DNA of 64,000 nucleotides from Woronichinia naegeliana WA131 (GCA_025370055.1 CP073041.1:6852272-6916271); one strand, 5' to 3'; positions 39,979-50,228 are shown, numbered from the stretch's first letter. Program-made: numbers and translations. Notes: generated from the letters alone by a model not told the origin.

Positions 39979-41451
39979 TAAGTAACCAGAGGCATGATAG
40001 AAATCTAATATCTGTTCTTCCGTTTGCTTTTCTAAAAACTTCCAATTTGATTCTGCCTCGTCTGCTATCCCGACCAATGTTGCCTCTGGATAACGGTTTT
40101 TCGCTCGCTCAATTTCTCTTTCCAATCTTTCTAGAAAACTCTTTTTTCCATACTCTGGTGCCGCACCTAGATAGATTGTAGGTTGACGTTCTCCCTCACT
40201 ATCGTATAGGGAAACGGTTCCCACCATTGCTTCACGGTAGCCATCCTCACACATCAGCATACAGGTTCCATCTAATCCTATTCCCACTGTTGCAATTTGG
40301 CTATCCTCCTTGGGCGGGGCATAACTCCACGCTTCTTCTTTTGCCTGTACCACACTTCCTACTGCTTCACTCAATCTTTGGATATAGGATAGCGCTACTT
40401 TTCTACCATGATTTTCTAATAAATCATTTTTCACCTCTTTGCCTGCCATCCCTGACATTTTTGAGGATACCTGTTTTGCCAATAATGGCGTTGATGTTAT
40501 GATTATCCTTGCTTCTCTTTCTAAGGGGCAATACGTTTTTCCTCAAAGGTGAACGCTGATATACATGACGATTCACTATAACCTCACCATAAGGTGTTTG
40601 ATATTCTTTCGGTTGCTCTCCCTTACTCTTCCAGATTTCTTCACCGATTTTTAAGGGTGAACCATCTGTATCTAAATATTTCAAGGCTTCTTTGCTGGCG
40701 ATGCAACCTACTTCGTTTAAGCCTTTTTGAATATTTATTTCTGTATCCAACATTGAACGACTGAGTTCTAATGTTAGTTCTATTTTTATCTTTGAACCCT
40801 CTACATTAATTAGTTTTGCTGTCATCATTGTTTCCTCTTTGTCACTTTTCATCCCATGTTAACACTTTTCTTTTCCTTCATCAACTAAAGGTCACGCCCG
40901 TTTAAAATCTGAGTCTGAACAGCTTGTGGATAGTCACTGAGGATAAGATTGCTGGGCCAGGTAGGTAAAGTAGGAAGACTCTTAAGCCAAAAACGATAGG
41001 CAAAGCTGCCCAAAAGATGGACTAATTGACGAAAAGTGACTTCAATCTTAAATCGGAGACCGTAAGCGGCAATAATCTCAGGTCCAGTCAAACAGAGATC
41101 AGTAGAAAGCAGAATCAGTCGTCGTCCGTTAGGCAATTGGGTCAGAACAAACTTGACGAGCTGATGGGGACTATCCCAGTGGAACTCAAAGCACTGATAA
41201 GAAACCGTGACTTGTTGACCATAGAGCCAGACTTTAGCTGTCGGAAAGTCCGCCGCCAGAGCGAACAGCTTTTCTAGTTTTATCGAACTCCCCCAAATCC
41301 GTGGTCGTCCTCTCCCCGTCAGCGTCGGCACGGAACAAAAGGGGGCATAGGCGACGGTGGAGCAACGCACTCTTGTGATTAGATGCAAGGCGTTCTGGCG
41401 AAAACTTTTGAGCACTGGTTCGCAAGCAAAATAAGCATCCAAAATTACATA

Positions 41452-43139
41452 GGGCTTGCTGAAAAAAGCTGAGACCTTTACGGAGAAAAATAGTAGGCGA
41501 ATTAAGAACCGCTAGAATGCACGAAAATAGGGTAGAATGCCTCAAAACCATTGCATTAAGAAGAGAGAAAGCAGATGTACCGAAAGCAACAGTACTCAAT
41601 TGAAACACCAGAAAACTTGAAAAATCTGTTCGGCGGGCAGTTAGACGAAGAAAATCGTTGGATAGAAATGTCAAAAATGATTCCCTGGGAAGAATATGAG
41701 GAAGAATATGCAAAAAACTTCACAGAAAAAAAAGGAGCCCCAGCCAAATCATTTAGAATGGCATTAGGAGCATTAATTATCAAAGAAATTTCAGGAAAAA
41801 GTGACAGAGAAACAGTAGAACAAATAAAAGAGAACCCTTATTTACAGTACTTTATAGGAATGGAAAGCTATAGTAGCAAAGAAGCATTTAATGCGTCAAT
41901 GATGGTTCATTTTCGTAAAAAAATAGGAATGGAATTAATAAATAAAATTAATAAAGAAATAGAAAAAAAAGCGACGGGTGTAGCGTCAGAAAAAAAAGAA
42001 AATGAAGGAAAGTTATTGTTAGATGCGACTTGTACACCAGCAGATATAAAATATCCAACGGATATAGGAATATTGAATGATGCCAGAGAAAAAACAGAAA
42101 AAATAATAGATAAGCTGTATGAAGAAATAAAAGAGAAAAGGAAAGAAAAGCCGAGGACTTATAGGGAAGTGGCAAGAAAAGAGTACTTAGCCATAGCAAA
42201 AAAACGTCGTGTGTCAAAAAAAGAAAGAAGAAAAGGAACAAAAAAACAACTAGGATATATAAAAAGAAACTTGTCTGATATAGAAAAAATGATAGAAGAG
42301 GGAGCAAAGTTAGAAAAACTAACGAAAAAAGAGCAAGAAGAGCTTGTAACGATAGGAAAAGTGTATGAGCAACAGTTAGAAATGTATGAAAAAAAGACAA
42401 ATAAAGTAGAAAACAGAATTGTGAGTGTAAGCCAACCTCACGTGCGTCCAATAGTGCGTGGAAAAGCGGGAAAAGCAGTAGAGTTTGGAGCTAAAATATC
42501 GGCAAGTAATGTGAATGGCTTTGTCTTCTTAGACAAATTAAGTTGGGATAATTACAACGAATCGGGAGATTTACAAGCGCGAATAGAAGAATATAAAAGG
42601 GAAACAGGATGTTATCCGGAATCGGTTCATGTGGATAAAATCTATCGAACAAAAGCGAATCGAGCTTATTGTAAAGAAAGGGATATAAGAATGAGTGGTC
42701 CCCGATTGGGAAGACCGCCGAAAGAGGTGAGCAAAGAAAAAAAGAAAGAGGCACGCTCAGATGAAAGAGTGCGTAATGCCATTGAGGGTAAATTCGGACA
42801 GGGAAAGAGGAAATTTAGTCTTGGTCGAGTGATGGCCAAACTACCTGAGACCTCGGAAACGGTAATTGCGATGAACTTTTTGGTAATGAATCTTTCTACT
42901 CTACTTCAGAAGACAAAAAGTAAAAAGTTGTAGAGTCGTTTTTCTTGTGAAAAATGGTGTTAATTTTCCTCTCTTTTGTGAGGAGTGATTTGTGTTGACC
43001 TTTTTAGACAGAAAGGAACAATAGATTAAACAAAATCTGTATTTTGATTTGTTTCCATAAGGATAAGTTATCTATGCTTTTTCAGTCCATACTTCCCTAA
43101 CCCACATTTCTTTCGTTTTTTGACTTTTTCAGCAAGCCC
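41452..43139 (+). mobile_element. IS1182/IS5-like element (IS-G), copy 3
   Basis: 1688 bp; 6-bp duplication TACATA (41446-41451, 43140-43145). Differs from copy 2 near the left end by one base (GCTGAGACC against GCTGAAACC). Confidence 0.93.
41575..42933 (+). CDS. IS1182/IS5-like transposase, copy 3
   Basis: 452 residues, same protein as copy 2. It lies inside the IS-X transposase, between its ILDAYFACEP and TYAEAGSYV segments. Intact. Confidence 0.9.
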   Translation: MYRKQQYSIETPENLKNLFGGQLDEENRWIEMSKMIPWEEYEEEYAKNFTEKKGAPAKSFRMALGALIIKEISGKSDRETVEQIKENPYLQYFIGMESYSSKEAFNASMMVHFRKKIGMELINKINKEIEKKATGVASEKKENEGKLLLDATCTPADIKYPTDIGILNDAREKTEKIIDKLYEEIKEKRKEKPRTYREVARKEYLAIAKKRRVSKKERRKGTKKQLGYIKRNLSDIEKMIEEGAKLEKLTKKEQEELVTIGKVYEQQLEMYEKKTNKVENRIVSVSQPHVRPIVRGKAGKAVEFGAKISASNVNGFVFLDKLSWDNYNESGDLQARIEEYKRETGCYPESVHVDKIYRTKANRAYCKERDIRMSGPRLGRPPKEVSKEKKKEARSDERVRNAIEGKFGQGKRKFSLGRVMAKLPETSETVIAMNFLVMNLSTLLQKTKSKKL

Positions 43140-43765
43140 TACATAACTCCCTGCCTCTGCGTAAGTAACACAAAGGTCAGCCATTTTTGTCACCAGGCTC
43201 GTCTTCACCTTTTTTTTGCCTTTTCCCTCCCCCTTCTCGGTTGCTTTGGACTTGATGCCATCGTCTAGCCGCAACACTAAGGGCAAGGCAAAGCAGGCTT
43301 TCCCTACTCCCACCAAAATACTCAAGGCATTGAAGTAATGACCCCTTATCCACTCTGGCTTGGACACATCTTCCGATTCTTGGTGTAGTCGTTTTACACC
43401 TGGCATCTTGCGTCCTTCTTTCCCCACTTTGATGCCATCACCCACATACACCCGTTTCCCTTTAATTCTGTATAGACTTTCATGCTGACTTAGCCACTTT
43501 GACCATTGTAAAGTTAGTCCTTCGACCCTAAACGCCTTGGAATCAAACCAATGTAGAGCCTGATTGTAGTAGCTCTCTGTTCAGCCAATGGCATTGACAT
43601 AGCTAGTTATTGCGCTGGGTTGGCTGTTGAGCACTACTCCCCAGACTAACAGGATAAACCATTGGAACGTTGCTTCTCGGCTAAAGGCTGGACGGAGATT
43701 ATTGAGGATTTGCTCTAGTCGCTGACATAGTTGCATAATTGATAGATAGCACTGGCTATCGATTT

Positions 43766-45018
43766 GGCTCTTCCCCCAACTGTGTGGAAAGTGTATAATA
43801 GTAATATCACAGTAGGAGGTGGAGTATGTGGATAAACTTGGATGAGCTACTAGGATTGCCAAAGGTAACAGTCGTAAACTATCGAGAAATAGATGGTGCT
43901 TTGTTCTTAAAATTAAAAATTAAAAATGAAAAACGAAGTAATGGAATGTCCAAATTGTCATAAAGAATTGGAAGATATAAATCAAATAGAATATAATTTG
44001 GTTCGGGATTTATCCCTATTGGGAAAGAAAGTATATCTGGAAGTGCCCCGCCGCCAGTTCCATTGTGAAAAATGTCAGAAATACATAACAGAAAGACTGG
44101 ACTTTATGCGGCTAAGAAAACATTATACAATTCGTTATGAAGAAAAGATTTATGAGCAAGTAAAAAAGAAAAATGTAGAAGAGGTAAGGCAAGAAGAAGA
44201 AATAAGTTGGGGAACATTGGAATCAATATTTGAAGAGTATGCAAAGCAGGCAGAAAAGAAGGAATGGGAATTACCAGAAAAGATAAGTTTAGACGAATTT
44301 AGTAATAGAAAAGGAAAAAAAGACTTTATTACAACAGTGATAGATATAAATAAAAAGGAATTGTTAGAAGTAATAAAAGGACACAAAAAAGAAGAGATAA
44401 TAGAAGCCCTAAAGGTGCAGCCAGCAAGGGTTAGAGAGAATGTGAAGGAAGTAAGTGTGGATATGTGGGAGGGATTTACGTCAGCAATAAAGGAGTTATT
44501 TGTAAATGCTAAAATTGTCTATGATAGATTTCATGTAATGAAAAATATAAATGAAGAATTGAATAAATTGAGAAAGAAAATGAATATCCATAAAAAGGGT
44601 TTAACATACCTATTATGGAAAAATAAAGAAGAGTTAAAAGAAGAAAAAAGAGAAGAGTTAGAAGAGATATTGAAAATGTATCCTTGTTTAGGAATAGCGT
44701 ATGAAATGAAGGAAGAGATTAGAGATATTTATGAGCATTCAAGAACGACAAATGGTGCAAGGAGAAAATTTGAAAAATGGATGAGAACAGCGTGCCTATT
44801 CTATAAAAAAAGTGTGGGTATGCTAGAAACTCATTTGACAGGTATATGCAATTATTTTGAAAACCATACAACTAATGGATTAACGGAAGGGATGAATACA
44901 AAAATTAAATTAATAAAAAGGAAAAGTTATGGATTTGCTAATTTTGAGCATCTACGGCTTAAATTGTTAGCTTGCTTTAACTCGTAATATAACATTACAC
45001 ACAGACAAGGGAAGAGCC
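43766..45018 (+). mobile_element. ISL3-family insertion sequence, copy 2
   Basis: 1253 bp, seven more than copy 1; ends GGCTCTTCCC; 7-bp duplication TCGATTT (43759-43765, 45019-45025). It lies upstream of the IS-X transposase start. Confidence 0.9.
43826..44987 (+). pseudogene. ISL3 family transposase, frameshifted near the start (copy 2)
   Basis: The native ATG is at 43826. A 7-base tandem duplication (TAAAAAT) at about codon 31 shifts the frame; an in-frame ATG at 43926 opens the remaining 353 residues, which match copy 1 almost exactly, including both zinc-finger pairs and the DDE domain. The first 31 residues are thus lost unless translation starts internally, which could still give near-complete protein. 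Confidence 0.82.
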
Positions 45019-45152
45019 TCGATTTTCTTATATCAGCCAGTTTCGGACATAACGGCACTCTTTTGTATCGGATGTCCGATTTTCTTTTCTCCACTTACAC
45101 GCCTCGAGAACTTCCCACTGTCCAGTTATTCTAAGTTAGAGGAGTTAGACCG

Positions 45153-45482
45153 ATGCCGACTGTAACAGAAAATGACCTTAAAGAAATTAAAGATTTAATT
45201 ACGGCCCAATCGGCTCAAATTGCGAATATTCAAAGTCAGTTTACGGATTTTCAGACTCAAATTACTGATTTAAAAATTAGTGTCGGAAAGATAGAAGCAA
45301 CTTTACAGACTCAACAAATTTATTTTTAAAAGGTACCTGATTTGGTGGAAAAAGTGGGAGAACTTAAAAACTGGAAACAGGTTGGTTTAATTATTATAAC
45401 TGCAATGATTAGCTCAATAATGAGTGGAACGATAGGTGGTGCTATTGGTTGGCTAATTCGAGGATCAAGATTTGTCCCTTAA
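45153..45482 (+). pseudogene. Small coiled-coil/membrane protein with in-frame nonsense codon
   Basis: ATG at 45153 after a GAGG ribosome site. The first 58 codons encode a helical Gln-rich coiled-coil (MPTVTENDLKEIKDLITAQ...), stopping at TAA 45327-45329. The same frame then continues (VPDLVEKVGELKNWKQVG...) into a transmembrane helix (LIIITAMISSIMSGTIGGAIG) and ends at TAA 45480. Similar cyanobacterial proteins run straight through, so one base change broke the gene. Function unknown. Confidence 0.7.
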
Positions 45483-45574
45483 AGCGATCGCAGTTTCAAC
45501 TAGATTTTAAAAGGGCGATCGCAGTTCTTCATCCCATTTTTAAAGAGGCGATCGCAGTTCCCAACTCTATGTTA

Positions 45575-45784
45575 GGGCTTGCTGAATAAGTCTGCAAATC
45601 GAACCTAGATGCCACAGGGCGCGAAAAATGGTGACTTCAGAAATCAGTTTCCGATTTTAACCCACAATTTTCTAGCAAAGTGCATGGATTTTGAGCCTTC
45701 AAATGCCATAAGCTTGCACCTAATCGTGTTCAAAATGGCTGAAAAGCTTATCTGATAAAGGTTCTGCCTTTATTCGGCAAACCC
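45575..45784 (+). mobile_element. 210-bp MITE (MITE-G), copy 4
   Basis: Very close to copy 2 (19041), starting GGGCTTGCTGAATAAG and ending TTCGGCAAACCC. TATGTTA flanks both sides (7 bases; others show 6). The duplicate of this array segment at 48361 lacks it, giving an empty-site reference. Confidence 0.92.
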
Positions 45785-46201
45785 TATGTTAAAAAGATGA
45801 TCGCAGTTTCAATTAACCTTTTAAAGAGGTGATCGCAGTTTCAACTAGATTTTCAAAGAGCGATCGCAGTTTTCAATGATGGCTTTAAAGGGCGATCGCA
45901 GTTGTTAATCCTATTTTTAGAAGCGATCGCAATTCTCAATCTAATTTTTAAAAGAGCGATCGCAATTCTCAATCTAATTTTTAAAAGAGCGATCGCAGTG
46001 ATCTGTCCCATTTTGAAAGGTGATCGCGTTTCTCAATCTAATTTTTAAAGAGCGATCGCAGTTCTCTAACCCATTTTTAAAGACGATCGCAATTCTCAAC
46101 TATTTTTACATGGGCGATCGCAGTCCCCTGTCCCATTTTTAAAGGCGATCGCAGTTTCCTCTAACATTTTTAAAGGTAATCGCAGTTTCAATCATATTTT
46201 A

Positions 46202-47591
46202 GGGTGCGACCTTTAGTTGATAAAAGCTGTTGTAATCAGGGTTCTACAGGGAACCCATATTGATCAAGTTTTGCCCAAAATTGACTCCATCGTTCCTTGG
46301 TCAATACCAAAGCTCGTAGGCTCAAAATAATTCCTGCTCCTTTTTCCTTCCATCGCATCCCTGAACAACATAATCGTTGTTTGACCAACGTCTTACAAGC
46401 TGCTTCCGTAACACCTGAACCAATCGGATACTTTTTCTCTATGTATTCAGCATAATCCATTTGATGCTGATGATTCTCGTAATAAGTAATCGCCGCTTGT
46501 AGTTTCTCGGTAAGATTCTTAGAATGACTTTTTTCTTCTTTGACTTCTTTCATCAGATTTAGCAGTTCTCCTGCTTTTCCTTTTTCATGCTTGAGTTCTC
46601 GACAATTTTCAGTCAACCATTCTTTTTGTTTTGACACGGTATTCGGATGCAACGCTTCTGCCAAGGCACCTAAGTAACCAGAGGCATGATAGAAATCTAA
46701 TATCTGTTCTTCCGTTTGCTTTTCTAAAAACTTCCAATTTGATTCTGCCCCGTCTGCTATCCCGACCAATGTTGCCTCTGGATAACGGTTTTTCGCTCGC
46801 TCAATTTCTCTTTCTAATCTTTCTAGAAAACTCTTTTTTCCATACTCTGGTGCCGCACCTAGATAGATTGTAGGTTGACGTTCGCCTTCACTATCGTATA
46901 GGGAAACGGTTCCCACCATTGCTTCACGGTAGCCATCCTCACACATCAGCATACAGGTTCCATCTAATCCTATTCCCACTGTTGCAATTTGGCTATCCTC
47001 CTTGGGCGGGGCATAACTCCACGCTTCTTCTTTTGCCTGTACCACACTTCCTACTGCTTCACTCAATCTTTGGATATAGGATAGCGCTACTTTTCTACCA
47101 TGATTTTCTAATAAATCATTTTTCACCTCTTTGCCTGCCATCCCTGACATTTTTGAGGATACCTGTTTTGCCAATAATGGCGTTGATGTTATGATTATCC
47201 TTGCTTCTCTTTCTAAGGGGCAATACGTTTTTCCTCAAAGGTGAACGCTGATATACATGACGATTCACTATAACCTCACCATAAGGTGTTTGATATTCTT
47301 TCGGTTGCTCTCCCTTACTCTTCCAGATTTCTTCACCGATTTTTAAGGGTGAACCATCTGTATCTAAATATTTCAAGGCTTCTTTGCTGGCGATGCAACC
47401 TACTTCGTTTAAGCCTTTTTGAATATTTATTTCTGTATCCAACATTGAACGACTGAGTTCTAATGTTAGTTCTATTTTTATCTTTGAACCCTCTACATTA
47501 ATTAGTTTTGCTGTCATCATTGTTTCCTCTTTGTCACTTTTCATCTCATGTTAACACTTTTCTTTTCCTTCATCAACTAAAGGTCACACCC
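46202..47591 (-). mobile_element. ISKra4 (ISMich2-like) element, copy E
   Basis: 1390 bp; ends GGGTGCGACC / GGGTGTGACC; 8-bp duplication ATATTTTA (46194-46201, 47592-47599). Inserted in the HIP1 array; an empty copy of the same unit exists at about 47760-47790. Confidence 0.92.
46236..47544 (-). pseudogene. ISKra4 family transposase, frameshifted (copy E)
   Basis: Frames 47116-47544 and 46236-47174, otherwise undamaged. Shares the CCTTTG frameshift with copies A, C and D. The catalytic half keeps SGVTEAACK and all three catalytic acid regions. Confidence 0.87.
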
Positions 47592-49032
47592 ATATTTTAA
47601 AAGGGCGATCGCAATTCTCAAACTTTTCTAACGGAGATGATCGCAGTTCTCAACTCCATTTTTAAAGGCGATCGCAGTTCTTTACCCCCATTTAAAAGAG
47701 GCGATCGCAATTCTCAATCTAATTTTTAAAAGAGCGATCGCAGTTTCCTCTAACATTTTTAAAGGTAATCGCAGTTTCAATCATATTTTAAAAGGGCGAT
47801 CGCAATTCTCAAACTTTTCTAACGGAGATGATCGCAGTTCTCAACTCCATTTTTAAAGGCGATCGCAGTTCTTTACCCCCATTTAAAAGAGGCGATCGCA
47901 GTTCTCCATCCTGTTTTCAATGGTGATCGCAATTCTCTATAACATTTTAAAGGAGCGATCGCAGTTCTCTATCCCATGTTGAAAGAGCGATCGCAGTTCT
48001 CAAAACTTTTTACAGAGATGATCGCAGTTCTCCATCCTGTTTTCAATGGGCGATCGCAGTTTCAACTTGATTTTTCAATGGTTATCGGACTTCTCCATCC
48101 GATTTTCAAGGGATGATCGCAATTCTCAAATATTTTTACAGGGGCGATCGCAGTTTTCAATCACGTTTTACAGGGGCGATCACAGTCTCCATTAACCTTT
48201 TAAAGAGTGATCGCAATTCTCCATCCCATTTTAAAAGAGTGATCGCTGTTTCAATCTAATTCTTAAAGGTGATCGCATTTCCCTCTAACGTTTTTAAAGG
48301 TGATCGCAGTTTCAACTTGATTTTTCAAGGGCGATCACAGTTCTCCCTAACATTTTTAAAGGCGATCGCAGTTCTTCATCCCATTTTTAAAGAGGCGATC
48401 GCAGTTCCCAACTCTATGTTAAAAAGATGATCGCAGTTTCAATTAACCTTTTAAAGAGGTGATCGCAGTTTCAACTAGATTTTCAAAGGGCGATCGCAGT
48501 TTTCAATGATGGCTTTAAAGGGCGATCGCAGTTGTTAATCCTATTTTTAGAAGCGATCGCAATTCTCAATCTAATTTTTAAAAGAGCGATCACAGTGCTC
48601 TGTCCCATTTTGAAAGGTGATCGCGTTTCTCAATCTTATTTTTAAAGAGCGATCGCAGTTCTCTAACCCATTTTTAAAGACGATCGCAATTCTCAACTAT
48701 TTTTACATGGGCGATCGCAGTCCCCTGTCCCATTTTTAAAGGCGATCGCAGTTTCCACTCTCATTTTTGAAGGCGATCACAGTTTACCATGCCATTTTAA
48801 AGAGGCGATCACAGTTCTCCATCCCATTTTTAAAGAGGTGATCGCGGTTTTCGATTAGATTTTGATAGGGCGATCACGTTTCTCAATTCTGTTTGACAAA
48901 GGCGATCACGTTTTTCCCCTAAAACTAATTCGACTTGAATTTGTTGATCGGTATCTACAAAAAAGGAGATTGTGCTGAGTTGATAAAATGTGAAGAGAAA
49001 CAGCGACCATAAATTATATTAGTGTATTAGGT

Positions 49033-50175
49033 TTAAAATTGGGAGTATTCGGAAGAATTTAAAGACCAATTTAACCATTCTTCTAAAATTAAAGAAATAC
49101 GTTTTATTTGACTATTTACTTTATTATCTATTTCTTCAAATTTATAACCATTAAAAAAATATTCTACTAAGCTTTTAAAATTGAAATCAGAAGAAAAATC
49201 AAAATCAAGGAGTATTTTAGTTTCAATCTTGTAGTGTACAAAAATATTTCTCAACGTCGTTTTTGATTTAATCATTTTTAAATCTTCATTTTTGAGAATA
49301 GTTTTCAAAAAAACTTTAGAATCATCTGAAAGTATATTCTTGGGATAGCCATAATTTTGAAGCCTTTCTAAACTAGATGCTAAATGATAGAGCATAATAA
49401 ATTTTATTTTAAATAAGCTATAAGCATGGTGTGATATTTTTACTCTTATAAATAGATGATCAATAAAGTTAGTCATTGAAAGAAATAACAAAAGAGTATA
49501 ATTAATTGATTCATTACCAGTTTTATTAAAACTTAAAGATAAAAATTTTTCTGATTTAACATCTTGGTAATAAAGTTGAAAATCTTGGGTATCGTATTTA
49601 AAGCAATTAGTTTGTACAGATTGAAATTCAGGAAGTGTCTTTACCCAACCCAAGTATTTTCCAAGCTCTCTTGAGACTGTGTGTAAAACTTGGCCAATTC
49701 TATCAATTGAATCTCCAAAATCCTCTAATAATTCTATTTTTCTTAGACCACTTAAAAATAGTCCCGTATGTGTAGAACCAATAATATGATTCCCATAGAA
49801 GAAAATTCCCATATTTGAATAATTATCACGGTACAAATCTTCATGAAACTTAGCAATTTCATCCAGTAAATCAAAAGTTCCATTAACCTTGTTATTGCTA
49901 TCATCAAAAAGTTTAATACGAACTCTAGAAGCTCGTATAATTAGTTCTTGTTCTTTCGGTAACTCGATCGCGTAATGAGGTAATATTTTTTGAATATATC
50001 TATAGGATTCAATTGTAAATAATGAGATATATGGAATAATTCCAAAAACAAGAATGTTTGCTGATTTATTTTTTGAAAATTGTTCCATAAAATCAAAATA
50101 AAAAGCCACGTCATTCTTGATTAGATCAGCTTCAACACTTCTTATTTTTCTTAATTTTTTTTGATTATTACTCAT
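49033..50175 (-). CDS. Hypothetical protein, AT-rich, possible HEPN-like motif
   Basis: 380 residues from ATG; I recognise no family. Mostly helical and rich in Asn, Lys, Phe and Ile, with base composition clearly more AT than neighbours, so probably acquired. A hydrophobic segment at about 40-57 may be buried or membrane-associated. Residues 309-314 (RNIFVHYK) fit the R-x4-H pattern of HEPN RNases, but one short motif is weak evidence. It sits between the HIP1 array and a run of toxin-antitoxin genes. Confidence 0.6.
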   Translation of the reverse strand: MSNNQKKLRKIRSVEADLIKNDVAFYFDFMEQFSKNKSANILVFGIIPYISLFTIESYRYIQKILPHYAIELPKEQELIIRASRVRIKLFDDSNNKVNGTFDLLDEIAKFHEDLYRDNYSNMGIFFYGNHIIGSTHTGLFLSGLRKIELLEDFGDSIDRIGQVLHTVSRELGKYLGWVKTLPEFQSVQTNCFKYDTQDFQLYYQDVKSEKFLSLSFNKTGNESINYTLLLFLSMTNFIDHLFIRVKISHHAYSLFKIKFIMLYHLASSLERLQNYGYPKNILSDDSKVFLKTILKNEDLKMIKSKTTLRNIFVHYKIETKILLDFDFSSDFNFKSLVEYFFNGYKFEEIDNKVNSQIKRISLILEEWLNWSLNSSEYSQF

Positions 50176-50228
50176 TGTTATAGAAGTCTAATGTGTTGCA
50201 TTATAAAGGATTTCGGGCTAATTTATGA

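Larger units (their letters stand above)
37850..40852 (-). pseudogene. ISKra4 family transposase, frameshifted and interrupted (copy D)
   Basis: N-terminal frame 40424-40852; catalytic frame split into 39979-40482 and 37850-38290 by IS-G copy 2 at YLG|ALAEAL. Same CCTTTG frameshift as copies A, C and E; also ADEAESN in place of ADGAESN. Confidence 0.88.
37816..40899 (-). mobile_element. ISKra4 (ISMich2-like) element, copy D, interrupted
   Basis: Ends GGGTGCGACC / GGGCGTGACC; 8-bp duplication GTTTAAAA (37808-37815, 40900-40907). IS-G copy 2 sits inside. Without it, 1390 bp. Confidence 0.9.
37523..43736 (-). pseudogene. IS-X transposase, broken into several pieces (copy 2)
   Basis: Pieces read from 43736 downward: MQLCQRLEQILNNLRPAFSRE... 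to a TGA nonsense codon (AIG*TES, where copy 1 has ALGLTES), then VYVGDGIKVGKEGRKMPG... to 43140, then VILDAYFACEPVLKSF... from 41451 to 40900, and the C-terminus ...SHGYPSERIAQ... to the stop at 37523. Three insertions plus one nonsense codon make it dead. It preserves the C-terminal 55 residues missing from copy 1. Confidence 0.85.
37482..45125 (-). mobile_element. IS-X copy 2, carrying four other elements
   Basis: Ends CTGGACAGTGGGAAG and inverse, as in copy 1. Nested inside: ISKra4-type copy D (itself holding IS-G copy 2), IS-G copy 3 and ISL3 copy 2. Removing them and their duplications leaves 1598 bp. The flanks (TTAGTGA left, TTATTCTA right) do not match, unlike copy 1. Confidence 0.85.
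45484..48910. repeat. HIP1-based satellite array
   Basis: Dozens of head-to-tail units of about 29-34 bp, each pairing a GCGATCGC (or GTGATCGC/GCGATCAC) core with CAGTT(C/T)TCAA-like sequence and a TTTTTAAA core. Higher-order copies exist: 45514-46156 corresponds to 48361-48757, and 47600-47700 to about 47790-47892. No open frame runs through it. A MITE (45575-45784) and an ISKra4-type copy (46202-47591) are inserted; about 1.8 kb is array. Confidence 0.9.

Noticed and set aside
45484-48910. CRISPR array
   Set aside because: The conserved core is only about 8 bp, 'spacers' are themselves similar and duplicated in blocks, unit length varies, and no cas genes are present.
48911-49032. Reverse-strand frame reading QLSTISFFVDTDQQIQVELV
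   Set aside because: It has no start, is broken upstream by stops, and ends in the repeat array; it may be a gene tail but cannot be supported.
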